Shown piece after piece: positions 1 to 26,462 of a stretch of DNA of 64,000 nt (position 1 is the stretch's first letter; the number at the start of each line of letters is the position of its first letter). A program made the translations under genes and the position numbers. This DNA comes from Heterohyrax brucei (Eukaryota > Chordata > Mammalia > Hyracoidea > Procaviidae): positions 56,488,201 through 56,552,200 of the forward strand of contig CM053140.1 of NCBI GenBank assembly GCA_028571685.1, in the 5' to 3' direction. The notes below the pieces were generated by a model. The model saw nothing but the letters and a program-made list of their open reading frames with translations. It was not told the origin of the DNA and did not search any database.

Positions 1-732
1 GGTCCCATTTCTGGGCCTGCATTGGGTCCCACTGACTGGCATACAGTAGGTCGTCTATAAATGTTTGTGAAATGACTGAATGCCATTTATCAAGTGAGTG
101 ACAATAGGCAGGTGACTTCACCTCCCTGAGCCTTAGCTTCTTTGTTTCATTTGGAGATGCTGAGCCCAGCCTAGCTCGCATGGCTGTGTTGATGAAGTGA
201 AATCACGTGAATGTGCCGGGCCTGTAGTAGGTGCTCAGTACCTGCTGGCGTACTTGGCTCCTGGTTTCACCTGGATCATGATCGGATTTGTAAGGGCTAG
301 TCCAGGCCCCTGAGGATGAATGGAGTGATAGCTCATCTCGTGGTTAAAAGGCAATGGGATAAGAGCAATGGAGATGTGGCCTGGGTTGGGTAAATTGTAG
401 GGTCCCCTGGGGACATTGAACAAATCTAGCATCTGTCCTGACTATGTGGCTTTAGACAAGTTGCGTAGCCTTTCTGCGTCTTCCTTCTCCCGTTAATACA
501 TTGGAGCTTGATCATAAGAGGCTCTAGAAAGTAGAAACAGTAGGTAGCAGTAGTCGGGGCAATGGCTGAGTGGACTTAGGGCAGAGCAATCCCTTCCTCC
601 TCCCTGCTCCAGCCTATTCTGAGGCCACTCGGGAGGCAGGGTGGTGTCAGGACAGCCTTCCCAGTGGGCTGAAAGATACCCATGGCAGGGGTCTGGTGTC
701 CCATAGACAGCCCCTCATCTGAATTCTTGCAG
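1..732. other. RPS6KA1 intron, 3' part, with MIR remnants
   Basis: This is intronic sequence ending in the acceptor of the first exon in the window. Around 100-255 it resembles a sense MIR SINE, with the core pattern of a gacttcacctccctgagcc-like segment followed by the tail. Around 425-500 there is a second MIR-like piece. I see no exon here. Confidence 0.6.
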
Positions 733-15044
<14,312 letters not shown>

Positions 15045-15872
15045 AGGGCCAGCGCGTCCAGGCTGCAGGGCGGTGCTAGCTCGTTGGAGGCGGCATCCTC
15101 CCCAGAGGGAGCAGGGCTGAGTCACAGGACCAGAGGAAGCTGGAGCCCTGAGGGGCCCAGGACGCAGCCAGCCCAGATCACCCCCAGTGAGGGTGTGAGA
15201 AGTGCCTTCTCCTTCCCCAGGATGGACTCTTCTCAGCTCAGGCTCTGCTGGTTGCAATTGATCCACTGTACAAACTCAGCTTTTTATAAGGGAAAAAATG
15301 GCATCAGCTACCATGGATTTTTATGAGATCCATTTGCCTTTCTGGGAGCGGAAATGGCCAGTGCAGCCCTGGAGGGGCGCTGAGCCAAACCAGGGCTCTG
15401 TGTGTCTGTGACCCCACAGAGCAGCTTGAGAACACCCTCACAGTTGGCTGCTGGAAACCATCTACACACACTGCCGAGGCAGCCTGAGCAGTCGAGCATC
15501 ACCTTCCGGATACTTTGGCTGTTTGGAACTCACTTCCCCTGTCAGGTCCTCTTCCGTTCTCTTCTGCTGCAAGGTCTGGAACCACGTCCTGCTAGAGGGC
15601 AGGACCAAGGCCCCGCTGAGTCCCAGCTCCAGGCACCAGCATCAACAGCGGCCCCACCATTGGGTCCCCTGCATTCAGGTTGGGCTGTCCCAGCGGGAGG
15701 ATCAGGAAAGCACTTTTGGGCTGACTTCTGTTGGGGTCTGCCACAGGACAAAGTTCACAGGAGGCCAACGGGCCAGGGGCTTTTTGTTTCGGTTTGTTTT
15801 GTTTCTTCCTCAGCTGGTAACTCAGGGTTCATCTGTCCATGGCCTTTCTAATAAATTTACAGTTGAGTTGAA
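15045..15872 (+). other. RPS6KA1: RPS6KA1 3' UTR
   Basis: Non-coding sequence runs from the stop codon to a canonical AATAAA at 15,850-15,855. Cleavage would be expected 10-30 bases later, so the end is approximate. The reading frames across 15,402-15,945 have no homology I recognise and lie inside this UTR. Confidence 0.85.
15850..15855 (+). other. RPS6KA1: RPS6KA1 polyadenylation signal
   Basis: AATAAA stands about 806 bases after the stop codon, in the context tttctaataaatttacag. It is the first canonical signal after the stop. Confidence 0.85.
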
Positions 15873-16054
15873 ACTCACTGTCCTTCACTTTTCATCCCCA
15901 AATTTGCCCTCTGATTGCTGTCAGGTGTTGAGGATTTTAACATAAGAAATGCGCCAGGTCTGATTAGCTAAGCTACTTGCAGTACAGGTCATTTGGGGCA
16001 GGGGGTAGGAATCCTGCTGGTCCTGCACAGCACACTGCTACCAAATGTTCCATT

Positions 16055-16690
16055 ATAGTATTGAGAATAGTAATAGTCATATCAGCTACCAGTTATTAGT
16101 GCTGGACAGTATGCCTGGGCCTTGTACATATATCTCATTTCGTCTTAACCCTGTGAGGCAAGTGCTATAATTTTCTCTGGGCAATAAGATGCAATGAATA
16201 TTTTCTGAACACCTCTTCTGGCTTTGCTCCAAACACTGGAGTTAGGATGGTGAACCAGGTAGATGTGGGTCTTACCTCGTAAAGTGGAAAATGGGCAATT
16301 GGCAAACCCATGTCAGCTACTGATAAGACATGCACAGAGAGTTAAATTGGGGTGAGGCATGGGAATTAACTTCAGGTGAGGTGGTCAGGAAAAGGTGCTC
16401 TGGGGATGGTGATCCAGAAGCTGCAATCGGAGTGGTAAAAAAGAGGTAGCCAACCCAAGACTAGGAGGCAAAGGGCAGAGTCAGGGCAAAGGCCCCAAAG
16501 GAGGAAGCAGATTGTCTGTGATCAGGGGCCAGAAAGGGGGCCAGTGTGGCCATAGCCTCAGGATGAGGGGATTCGTAGGAGGTGAAGTCGGAAAGGAGGA
16601 CAAGGGCAGTCGACTGGGTTTCGTAGTCTAGAGTAGTAAGTTAGGGCTTAACTCTAAATGAGGTGAAAGCACTTGAAAGAATTTAAGTGG
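16055..16690 (-). repeat. MIR and L2 fragments (antisense), downstream of RPS6KA1
   Basis: 16,055-16,180 reads as reverse MIR (taccagttattagtgctgga, aaccctgtgaggcaagtgct). From 16,190 the sequence follows the reverse L2 3' end: tgaatattttctgaacacct, ggtgaaccaggtagatgtgg and ctcaggatgagg. Confidence 0.5.
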
Positions 16691-17537
16691 GAAAATGACA
16701 TGTTTTGTTGTTGAAAATACAAGAGGCAAAACATTCACCAATCCATCGGTTTCTATGTGTACAATAGTGATGTTGATTACATTCTACAAATTATACAGCT
16801 GCTCTCACCCACTGTTTCCAATTTGCTCTCCATTATTCACATAAATTCTTCTCTCTCTAAGCTTCCTATCTGACCTTTGGAGTTGCTGTTGGCAGTTTGA
16901 GTCCATACAGCAAGGTTTTAGAAAAGAATACAAAGCTCACAGCAGACGTTCTTTACTAGTTAACCTGGACTGTGTTTAGTGTAAAGAAGGCTTCAGGGCC
17001 TATTTCTGGTTTATGGTTTCAGAATTAAAGGTTGTTTCAGGGCAGTTGTTTTCAGGAGCCCATCTGGCCTCGATGGCTCCAAAACGTCTGAATTCCATGA
17101 GAGTTGACATGTAACTTTTTAAAAAGATTGTTGTGATTGCCATATAGAACAGTGGCTGGGGAGCAGAGTAGGTACAGGCTGACCAGGCCAGTGGCTACTA
17201 CAGTAGCCCAGACCAGAGACAGAGTGAAGGAGGGGATGGGGGAGGGGAGTGAGCAGGGTCAGGATGTGCTCTGGATCACGACAGATGGTACTTGCTCGGA
17301 GTTTGGATGTAAGAGGAACAGAGAAGAAGATTCAAGGATATCATCTAGATTTTTGACTTGAATAATTGGGTACTGAAATAGGGAAAAGTTGGAGAGGAGC
17401 AGGTTTGAGGGAAATTTTTAGAGTTTTATGGTAGCTGTCTTTTAGATACCCAAATGGAGACAACAAATCAGACTTGCAATGAGAAGTTGGCACTCAGGGG
17501 AGAGAGCTTGTAGGGAGCTGGTAAAGCCAGGAGACTG

Positions 17538-17686
17538 GGCTTCTCAAAGCATGGTCCCTGGACCAGCAGTATGGCATCCCCTGGGAGTTTGTTAGAAATG
17601 CAGAATTTCAGGTCCATCCCTAGACCTGCTCCATCAGAATCTAAATTTTAACAAGATCTGCCTGTGATTTGAAGTTTGAGAAGTCG
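17538..17686 (+). mobile_element. MER5A-type hAT non-autonomous DNA transposon
   Basis: It starts ggcttctcaaagcatggtcc, contains tttgttagaaatgcagaatt and ccatcagaatctaaatttta, and ends gatttgaagtttgagaagtc. These are the diagnostic MER5A ends and body. It is an ancient element shared by placental mammals. Confidence 0.85.
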
Positions 17687-17699
17687 TGTTTCAGGGACT

Positions 17700-19220
17700 G
17701 AGCATAGAGAGCAGGGGACCTATGGCTGAGTCCTGAGCACCCTAGCATTTAGAGATGGTGCTGAGGAAGGAAAGCTGCAAAGGAGACTGAGACGTGAGGG
17801 AGGACACACCAGCCTGGCAAGATTCAAAGTCCTATGGACCAGGACCTTTGCTTCTGTGACTTCTCAGCCCCCTGCACTTTACAGATAAGAAAGCCTGGGC
17901 CCGCAGAGGCAAGTCAGTGGAGTTCCAAGGGAAGGAGATTCTAGCAGTGGCTGTTCAGTTGTAGCTCTGGACTAAACGTGCGGGGTGGAAGCCGGGTGGC
18001 ATCCCCACAGGAGCCAGGAGGATGTGTTGGGAGAATCAAGGTCTCCCCAAACACACGTTGACACCGTCCGGAGCCTCTGACCCGTATGTGTTCTACTTCT
18101 TTGAGTTTCCCCATTTGTACAGCAAAACCAACATTTTCTTTCCCACCTACCACCCAGAGTTTTTCACCCTGGACCCATCGCGCCAGCTGGAATAATCAGA
18201 GTGTCATCCTGACTCCTTCCCCTCATTCTGTGTATCCAGTCTGCCACCTAAATATTTCCAGAATCCATCCTCCCCTCCCCATCCTGCCTACCACGCTCAG
18301 ATTTTTCTCTTGCCTTTTCAACTAATTCCTCCTCCTTACTGGTTCTCTCCAGTCTTCTGTTCCCCCAGTGCCTTCCATTTAGATTCACAAATCTCACCTG
18401 GCCTCTGGCCAGGAGCTTAGGTGAGTGAACCTGAGAGTGTTCTGTGTAACCTGTCACATGCGGAGCCCCCAGTGTCAACTCTCTCGCTGCTTCTCTTGAA
18501 GAGTCCCCAAACTGCCCACAAGTTATGCTGCTCCCTCCGCTGGATTCCTGGCTAACTCCAACTTGTCCTTTAGGACAACTCACTGCCTCCAGGAAGCCTA
18601 TCAGGACCCCCCAGCTTGGGTTGGATGACTCAACCTTTTGGGTCTCCAAATGCCCCATGCCCATCTCTTTACACAGCACACTGGTTTTGGAAACAGCTGA
18701 TGATGCGTACCTTCCCACCCATCTGTGAACTTGAGTGTGGGGCTGTATAACCAGCATGCTGTCCTGCCTCCCTGGTTCTGAGAAGGCTCAAGACCGACCT
18801 ATGTGTCCCGCAGATCTGTCTGGTTACCATCTCCTTTCAGCCATCCGTGTGGCCTAGTAGCTCCCTGCAATCGTAGGATCTGTTCTCAATGAGGGGACTC
18901 AGTTGTTAAAATGTTCTGTTTCCCAGCTTACAGACAGTAGAAACAAACTGGGAAATTTGGGGAATTTCCAAGGATGGTTTTAGAAGGTAGTAAGTTCCTC
19001 CATCACCTGAACTGCACACACCCCTAATAATGACCATTTGTCAAGGCCTCAGAGGGGATTCTTTTTGCCAGTAGGGGGCTATTCAGATGCAATCTTGCAT
19101 GTACCCTCCAGGTTAGAGACTGAGATTCTGTATTGTTGGCACAGTTACAAAATCCCCATGTCTTGTACTCACCAATTTACATATCACACCCAGGGACGGA
19201 CTAACCAGTTCACAAGGTGC
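17700..19220. other. Intergenic stretch without a recognised gene
   Basis: Mixed low-copy sequence; the pyrimidine-rich part at 18,130-18,760 may be an old LINE piece. The 169-residue minus-strand reading frame at 18,248-18,757 has no signature I recognise. Confidence 0.4.
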
Positions 19221-19228
19221 CCACCCAA

Positions 19229-19391
19229 AAAGCCAAACCCACTGCCATCAAGCTGATTCTGACTCATGGTGACCCTATAAGTCAAAGTAGAACTGCTCCA
19301 CAGAGCTTCCAAGGAGCACCTGGCACATTTGAACTGCTGACCTTTTGGTTAGCAGATGTAGCACTTAACCGCTGCACCACCAGGGTTTCTT
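19229..19391 (-). mobile_element. AfroSINE (antisense)
   Basis: A well preserved copy: cccactgccatcaagctgat, gtgaccctataagtcaaagt, gagcttccaaggagcacctg, tttggttagcagatgtagca and caccaccagggtttctt. It abuts the hairpin at 19,419-19,511. Confidence 0.93.
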
Positions 19392-19418
19392 GAGGTACAC
19401 AGGGCCTAACTGTGGTTA

Positions 19419-19511
19419 CTTACTCATCTGTAGTGCCCAGTTTAACAGGTGCTCCACCTCGTCTTTGACGTGGTGAAAACCAGGTGAAATTGGGCACTAC
19501 AGATGAGTAAG
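19419..19511. repeat. Long imperfect hairpin with perfect 21-bp outer arms
   Basis: The left arm at 19,419-19,439 starts CTTACTCATCTG and ends GTGCCCA. The right arm at 19,491-19,511 is its exact reverse complement. The 51-base middle holds a second partial pairing around ccacctcgtc ttt gacgtgg. It could be a MITE-like element, or a piece of a larger unknown repeat. Confidence 0.85.
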
Positions 19512-19714
19512 CACAAATAAGTACCTTGCGTATTAGGTAACCTGTCCCTGATCACATCCCGTTGCTGTCAATAATTATTTCAGAGTCAAGCACCCTAAGA
19601 GAAAAGGCTGGTCTCTGGATACGTTAACACATGGATTCAATTCTCTCACTCAGCCCTGTATTAAAAGGCCATCAAAGAACCTATCACTTTGTAATGCAAC
19701 CCTTCATTTAATGG

Positions 19715-20105
19715 CTATAATAATAAGTGCAATTTATTGAGTTCCTGCTATACACCTGCCACCCTGCTGCCATCTAACTGATTCCGACTCACAGCTACCC
19801 TATAGGGCTGAGTAGAACTGTCTCATAGAGTTTCCAAGAAGTGCCTGGCAGGTTTGAACTGCTGATCTCTTGGTTAACAGATGTTGCACTTAACAATTAT
19901 GCCTCCACAGTTTCTTCCTACTTTACACAGGGCACTATACTCATCATCCATAATACCCAAAGTAATCTTAGAAAGTAGATATTATAACTTTCACCCCTGT
20001 CAAGGAAACTGAGGCTAAAGAAGATAACTTGCCCACAATCCCCCAAGCAAAGAGGTAGTTGAGCCAGGTTTTGTACACAAGTCTCTCTGACCTCAAAGCT
20101 CATCA
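19715..20105 (-). repeat. Antisense MIR split by an AfroSINE
   Basis: The left part (gtgcaatttattgagttcct) and the right part (gggcactatactcatcatcc, ggaaactgaggctaaagaag) make one reverse MIR. The AfroSINE between them is bordered by CCTGCTATACAC (19,744-19,755) and CCTACTTTACAC (19,917-19,928), an aged target-site duplication. Confidence 0.75.
19756..19916 (-). mobile_element. AfroSINE (antisense) nested in a MIR
   Basis: It contains ctgccatctaactgattccg, agctaccctatagggctgag, catagagtttccaagaagtg and cttggttaacagatgttgca. The duplication flanking it has two mismatches. Confidence 0.92.
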
Positions 20106-20432
20106 TGTCCTATTATTCTACACAGATATGTGGGCTAAATTTCATCTCACAATGACTTATAAAATCTCATATTGGAATGACAACTCCCCACAGGAATCCC
20201 CCACAGATGGTTACCCAGTTTCTACTTGATTCTGGCGGTGACCGAGAATTCACCACATCACAGGACAGTCCCCCGCACTGTTGGAAAGTTCCTTTAGCTT
20301 TGAACTGAGGTCTTCTGAGTAGCTTCCGTTTTGAGGGGAGTTCCCACTAACTCCAGGGGACTCGAAGAAGACCTGGCTAGACAGTAGCAGCACAAGGGAA
20401 AACTAAACAAGCATCTCTACCACCAACGAGAA

Positions 20433-20632
20433 AGGAGCCTTGGTGGCACAACGGTTAAGCACTCTGCTGCTACGCGAAAAGTGGGCAGCCCAGACGCACT
20501 CAGTGGGTCTGAGACAGCAAGTCCTGGCAGTCTGCTTCTGCAAAGGTCACAGCCTAGAAAACCCTCTGGGACAGTTCTACTCTGAGTTGAAAACTGACTC
20601 GACAGCACCTGACAAGAACAACAACCACCAGT
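20433..20632 (+). mobile_element. AfroSINE, long form (sense)
   Basis: Head ccttggtggcacaacggtta. An extra middle segment (aaaggtcacagcctagaaaa) is absent from the short copies. The tail gacagcacctgacaagaaca with caacaaccac is the RTE-type 3' end. Confidence 0.88.
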
Positions 20633-20789
20633 GAAGGCAACCGCGGGTGGCAAGGGAAGATGTGGTCCTAAGGTTGTGCAGGCTAGAGGGAAAGGCCCGG
20701 CGAGGTGAGCAGGAGGGCCTCAAGGGCCGTCACCCCCATCTGTGGTCTCTGCCCTGGAATTCTTCACAAGTTCATCCCTGAAGGCAGCA

Positions 20790-21290
20790 GTGGGTCATGG
20801 GAACAGCACTGGACTTGGGGTCAGAGGTGTGATCACACTCCAGCCCCACTGCTGACTTGCTGTGTCTCTCTCAGCAAGTTGCTTCACTGCTTTGATGTTC
20901 CTCAACTGTCAAACAGAGCTATTGTGAGCGTTAAGGGAGAGGCTATACGAGGAGTGTGGCTGGCACAGAGACGCTCAGTTATAAACAGACAGCAGCTAGG
21001 ATATAGGAAGCAGTCTATTGCAGTGGTTAAGTGCAGACTCTGGGGTTAAGCTGTCCTGGTTTTGTCATTCCACGATTTTATTGAAGTCTAAGCAGTCTTC
21101 GGTTACAATCCAATTTTGGCTGCTTGCCTGTGTGACCTGAGGTAAGTCACTTAACCTCTCTGCCTCGATTTTCCCATCTTTAAAGTGGAGTTTAATAGTA
21201 GTATCTACCCTTCAGTGAAGATGAAACAAGATAATTCATGAGAAGTACATACCACAGGGCTTGACACAGTGCATGAGACATGTTGGCTAC
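20790..21290 (+). repeat. Two sense MIR SINEs
   Basis: The first shows agcactggacttggggtcag and ctgctgacttgctgtgtctc. The second shows ctattgcagtggttaagtgc, cctgtgtgacctgaggtaag and aacctctctgcctcgatttt. The second has about 60 extra bases in its middle. Confidence 0.7.
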
Positions 21291-22374
21291 TACCCTGTTC
21301 CTCCTGCCGGAGAAGACGCCAGCCTCTCAGCCGTCTGTCTCCCTGCCTCTCTCTCTCACCCCCACCTCTTTTTTAAGCAGAGAGAACTGCATTCAGAACC
21401 TGTAGAGAAATTGGCTCACAAGAGTGACCTCACCCACGGGGGGGGGAGAGGGGGAGTTCTCTTATAAGGACCTTCTCTCTGTGTTCTCCTCTTGCCACAG
21501 AGCATCTTTCTAGTTATAGACTCAGTCTGACTCAGTCTGAAACTTCTTTTTATAAGTAATTTCCTCTGTTTCTCTTCGCTTCTTCTATTCCACCCCCAGC
21601 CCCAGGCTGAGTTGAGAAATGGAGGAGAGGATGACACATGTCTGAACTGGGCATGGGGCCTTCACCGGGGATGGGCCTGGAGTCGCTCACCGATGGCGGA
21701 ATCTACGGCCAGGGCTGGATTTGGGCAGAGTCATTGTGCTGTGCCCACGGAGCTTTCCAGTGACCGGGCCCTTTAGTGGCTTCAGAGAGCTTCTTAAAAT
21801 GGGACTGGCCTCTCACCTCAGGGAATGACAAGCAGGGCATTGGTCTCAGGGGGCATGACTGACATGAAATCTCAGCATCAGCCATTACTAGCTGCTTGGT
21901 CTTGGGCAGGTCATCTGGTGGCTCTAAGCCTCATTCTTGTCACTTGTAAAACAATCCTCTGAGAGTTGTAGAGAGGATTATAAGAAATGATGAGAGTAAC
22001 TGTTCTGGCAAAGACTAGGTACAGAACAAAAGGTAAATAAGTTGCAAGAATGTTTGGTAAACCTTTCAGAGCCAAGTCAGATGTCCCAAACCAGGAATTT
22101 TAAGCTGGGGTGCGTGAGGTTAGCAGGCACGTGGGAATTAAACACAAAATGGTATGTAGGTGTGCATTCTGGAAGAAGAGAGTAGAGGGCTTTCATCATA
22201 ATCTCAAAGGTGCTCATAAACCCCAAAATGTTGAGAAGTATTATGTCAAGGGTAGCAGATTAACTAATACACGTTCTTCATAAGCACGTTGAACAGTCCT
22301 CTTGTCCTAGCTCCTAGCACTGTGCAGTAGTTCCGTCAGCAGACATTCATAGAGGCCTCAATGTTCAGTTCAGC
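21291..22374. other. Intergenic stretch without a recognised gene
   Basis: MIR-like sequence is seen around 21,885-22,010. I see no exon signature elsewhere. Confidence 0.4.
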
Positions 22375-24045
22375 TAGTTCAGGAGTTAGCATATGGTCAA
22401 GAACCAGTGGTAGTGAAGGAGTAAGTCCAAGCTGCACTGAGGGCACTGGTGAAAAACAAGGCTCCAGTAAGTAATGATGGAACCCCAGTTGAGATGTCTC
22501 AACAAAGGATGTGATGTTGAAGATACTCACTCATCTATGCCAAGAAATTTGGAAGACAGCCACCTGGATGTAAGAGATCCATATTTGTGCCCATTTTGAA
22601 GGAAGGTGATCCAGTAGATTGTGCAAAGTACTGAACAATGTCATTACCGTCACATGCACATAAAATTTTGCTGATGATCATTCAAAAGTGGTTGTAACAG
22701 TACATTGACAGGGAACTGCAAGAAATTGAAGCTGGATTCAGAAGAGGGCATGGAACCACGGATATCATTGTTGATTTCACATGGATCCTGGCTGAAAGCA
22801 GAGAATACCAGAAAGATGTCTACCTGTGTTTTATTGACTACACAAAGGCATGCGACTGAGTGGATCATAACAAATTACAGGTAACACTGCAAAGAACAGG
22901 AATTCCAGAACACTTAATTGTGCTCGTGAGGAACTCGTACATAGACCAAGAAGCAGTCTTTCAAACAGAACAAGGGGATACTGCATGGTTTAAAGTCAAG
23001 AAAGGTGTGCATCAGAACTGAATCCTTTCATCATACTTCTTCAGTCTGTATGCCAAGCAAATAATCCAAGAAGGTGGACTGTACGAAAAAAATCAAGATT
23101 GGAGGCAGGCTCATTAACAGCCTTTGATAAGCAGATGACACTACTTTGCTTGCTGAAAATGAGAAGATTTTAAGAACTTAACTAAACCTTGGTGGCATAG
23201 TGGTTAAATGCTACAGCTGCTAGCCAGATGGTTGGCAATTCAAATCTGCTAGGTGCTCTTCAGAAACTCTAGGGGGAAGTTCTACTCTGTCCTATAGGGT
23301 TACTATGAGTTGGAATTAACTTGATGGCAGTGGGCTTTTTGGTTACTGTAATGAAGATCAAAGACTTATGTCCGTTAGTATGATCACACCTTAACATAAA
23401 GAAACCAATAATCCTCACAACTGGACCAATAAGCAACATTGAGATAAACAGAGAAGATATTGAAGTTGTCAAGGAATTTACTTTATTTGGATCCACAATC
23501 AACACCCATGGAAGCAGCAGTCAAGAAATCAAATGATGTATTGCAATGGACAAATCTGCTGCAAAAGATCTCTTTATAGTGTTCACAAGCATGGATGTCA
23601 CTTTAAGGACTACGGTGAGCTTGACCCAAGCTACGGTGTTTTCTGTTGCCTCACATGTATGTGAAAGCCGGACGACAAAAAAGAAAGACCAAAGAAGAAC
23701 TGATGCCTTTGAATAATGCCATTATCAAAGAATATTGAACATGTCGTAGACCGCCAAAAGAAAGAACAAATTTGGAAGAAGTACCAGAATGCTCCTTAAA
23801 AGTGAAGATGGGGTGACTTCATCTCACCGACTTGGGACCAGTCCCCGGAGAAGGACATAATGCTTGATAACATAGAGAGTCAGCAAAAAGGAAGACCCCC
23901 GAAGGAGACAGATTGACACAGTGCCTGTCACAATGGGCTGAAACACAGCAAAGATTGTGACAATGACGCAGGACCCGGCAGAGTTTCATTCTGTTGTGCA
24001 GAGGGTCAATATGAGTTGCAGCTGACCCAATGGCACCTGACTAAA
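22375..24045 (+). mobile_element. RTE/Bov-B-type LINE, reverse transcriptase and 3' end (sense), inactive
   Basis: A 5'-truncated copy. Decayed reverse transcriptase sequence is visible: gaagctggattcagaagagg, a tgttttattgactacacaaa segment, and ttcagtctgtatgccaagca (FSLYAKQ in place of the family's FNLYAE). It ends with gcaggacccggcagagtttc and the tggcacctgac tail. Stops and frameshifts are frequent. An AfroSINE at 23,185-23,343 interrupts it. Confidence 0.9.
23185..23343 (+). mobile_element. AfroSINE (sense) nested in the RTE LINE
   Basis: It runs from aaaccttggtggcatagtgg through agatggttggcaattcaaat to tatagggttactatgagttg and gatggcagtgggctttttgg. RTE sequence continues directly after it with gaagatcaaagact. 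Confidence 0.93.
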
Positions 24046-24944
24046 ACCTAAGTTCCAGGCACTGAAGATACAGATATCATTGCTATTGGTTTCCTGTGCT
24101 TCTGGAGCACTGAGCTACAGAGAAGTTAAGTAATTTAAATAACGTTGCATAATTCTGAAGAAAGTGAAAGAAAGGCCTTGGAAATGACCTCTGACTGGGG
24201 TCACAGCTAGGTCCACTGCATGGGGGAGGGTGTTTCAGCCGTCAGTTCGTCTCCTGGGGATGTTGATGACTTGCCCAGGTGCTGTTTACTTATGACTAAC
24301 AGTGCTCTGAGCCGACTTAGCAAAGGAGAGGTCCTTTCCTAAACTCCAACACCAGCCGGCATGTGTATTTATATCAACCCTATAGAGCTTTAATTTATGT
24401 ATAATAAAATGCATAGACTTTAAGGACACAGTGAGTTTTGACAATTGAGTATGCTGGTGAAACTCACATCACTGTCAAGATACAGAACACTTCCATTACC
24501 CAGAGAGTTCTCTCATGCCCCTTCTCAATCTTCCCCAATGCCAGAGGCAGTTACTATGCAGGTTTTTGTCACTGTAAATTAGTTTTGCCTGTTCTAGAAC
24601 TTGATATAAATGGAATTATACAGTGGTGTGCTCTTTTATGTCTGACTCCTGCTCACCATAACTCTGTGAAGATGTATCCATGCTTTTCCACATCTCAGTA
24701 GTTTATTCCCTTCTGCTGTGAAGTAATATTCCACTGAGTGAACACATTATAATTTTTTTAATCCATTCATCTCTGGATGGATATTTTGATTGTTTCCAGT
24801 TTGGGTTTAATGTTAATAAGTTTACTAGGAATATTTATGTGAGAATTTTTGCATCAACATACATTTTTTATTTCTCTGGGTAAATAGTGGTGGCATTGCT
24901 GGGTCGCAGCGTAGGTTGCTCCACACCCTGGCCAGCTGTTAGTG

Positions 24945-25345
24945 TTTGTATCAGTTTCCCAGGGCTGCAATAATAAACTACCACAAATTTTGTGACTTAC
25001 AAGAACAGAAATTAGTTCTAGAGACTAGTAGTCCAAACCCAATGTGCCACTGGGGCCATGTTCTATATGAAGGCTCTAGGGGAATATTCTTCCTCTTTCA
25101 GCTTCAGGAAGCCTCAGATGTTCCTTGGCTTGCAGCTGAAGCATAACTCCATCTTCATTTGCCTGTCTTGGCTACCTTCACTCCATGTCTCTATATGTCC
25201 TCGTTTATAACGGCATCACTGAGATACGATTAGAATGCTCTCCTGTATGACCTCTTGTTAACTGATGACATCTTCCAAGATCCTACTTCTGAATAAGATC
25301 ATGTTCACAGGTACCAGCAGTTGGGATTTCAATATAAATTTCAAG
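24945..25345 (-). mobile_element. MaLR-type LTR (MLT1/MST-like), antisense, nested in L1
   Basis: It starts tatcagtttcccagggctgc aataataaactaccac, with gttctagagactagtagtcc, and ends cagttgggatttcaatataa. This is the reverse of the familiar mammalian MaLR solo-LTR pattern. No internal retroviral genes are present. Confidence 0.6.
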
Positions 25346-25959
25346 AGGCCGCAGTATCATTGGTCTTTCTAAATTTAGTCATTCTAGTGGGTGTGAAATG
25401 GTTTCTCTTTTTGGTTTTAATTTGTACTTACTTGTTACACACGTATCTTCTTTGGAAGAGTCTATGCAAGTCTTTTGCCTGTTTCCTATTGGATTGTTTG
25501 TGTTATTATTAACTTGTAAGAATTCTTCACATATTCTAGATGCCAATCCTTTGTCAAACACACATGTTGAAAGTATTTCCTCCAGCCTGTGTCTTGTTTT
25601 TTCATTTTCTTAATGATGTCTTTGGACAAGCAGAAAATTTTAGTATTAATGAAATCCAATCTATAAAGTTTTCTTTTGTGAGTTTTTTCCTTAGCTTTAA
25701 AAAAGCTCTGTCTACCCTGAGGTCTCAAAAATTTTCTCCTGTTTTCTTCCAGAAGTTTTACAATTTTAGCTTTTATAGTTAAATGTATTTCAAGAGAATT
25801 TTCTTTGCATGATATGAGACAAAGTTTGAGATTTGTTTGTTTTCTGATGAATGCCCACTTAGATCATTTGTTGAAAACTATCCTTTCTTAAAATCTTTGT
25901 TGAAAGTCGGTTGACCACATAGGTGTCTATTTCTATTCTGAACTCTGATGGACTGGCAC

Positions 25960-26095
25960 AGTAGCTGCAACGAAGTACTGAAACATAGCAAGCGCTGTGA
26001 AGGAGATGCAGGACCCGGCAACGTTTCATTCTGATGTGCGTAGGGTCACTATGAATCAGAACCCACTTACGGGCACCTACAACAGTATTTCTGAA
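25960..26095 (+). mobile_element. RTE LINE 3' tail (sense), nested in L1
   Basis: A short 5'-truncated copy: tgaaacatagcaagcgctgt, gcaggacccggcaacgtttc, tagggtcactatgaatcaga and cacctacaacag. Confidence 0.85.
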
Positions 26096-26462
26096 CTATA
26101 TTCTGCTCTGTTAATCTATACATCTTTCTAATACTATACTGTTTTGATTTCTGTAGCTTTATAGCAAGCCTTGAAATCAGACGGTTCAAAATCTCTCTGG
26201 TGTCTTCTTGAATTTCTTGTTTCTTGATTTTTTGCAGTTTCATTTGATGGAATTCTTTTTCATATAGACTCAGGAGCAGAATTACTAGGAGATAGGCTAT
26301 ATGCAAAATTAATTTCACAGACTGTGTGTGGCAAATTGCTCTTCAGAATGACTTCACCAGTCTACACTTCCACCAGAGGCCCTGTAGCTCCCTGATCTCA
26401 GCTAACACAGCATTATCCAGCTTTCTCATTTTTCCAGTCAAATGGTATAAAGAAATACTTTC

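Larger units (their letters stand above)
24380..26460 (-). repeat. Old L1 (antisense), split by an LTR and an RTE tail
   Basis: L1 3' sequence (gacacagtgagttttgacaa, gatacagaacacttccatta) is followed by reverse ORF2-region strings: aatccattcatctctggatg, gggtgtgaaatggtttctct, tctagatgccaatcctttgt and tagctttatagcaagccttg. Insertions at about 24,945-25,345 and 25,960-26,095 break it. Confidence 0.75.

Noticed and set aside
15402-15945. Two overlapping frames of 149 and 140 residues after the RSK1 stop
   Set aside because: They lie in the 3' UTR, overlap in different frames, and the second crosses the polyadenylation signal.
18248-18757. 169-residue minus-strand frame
   Set aside because: No domain, no splice context, composition of chance frame in pyrimidine-rich DNA.
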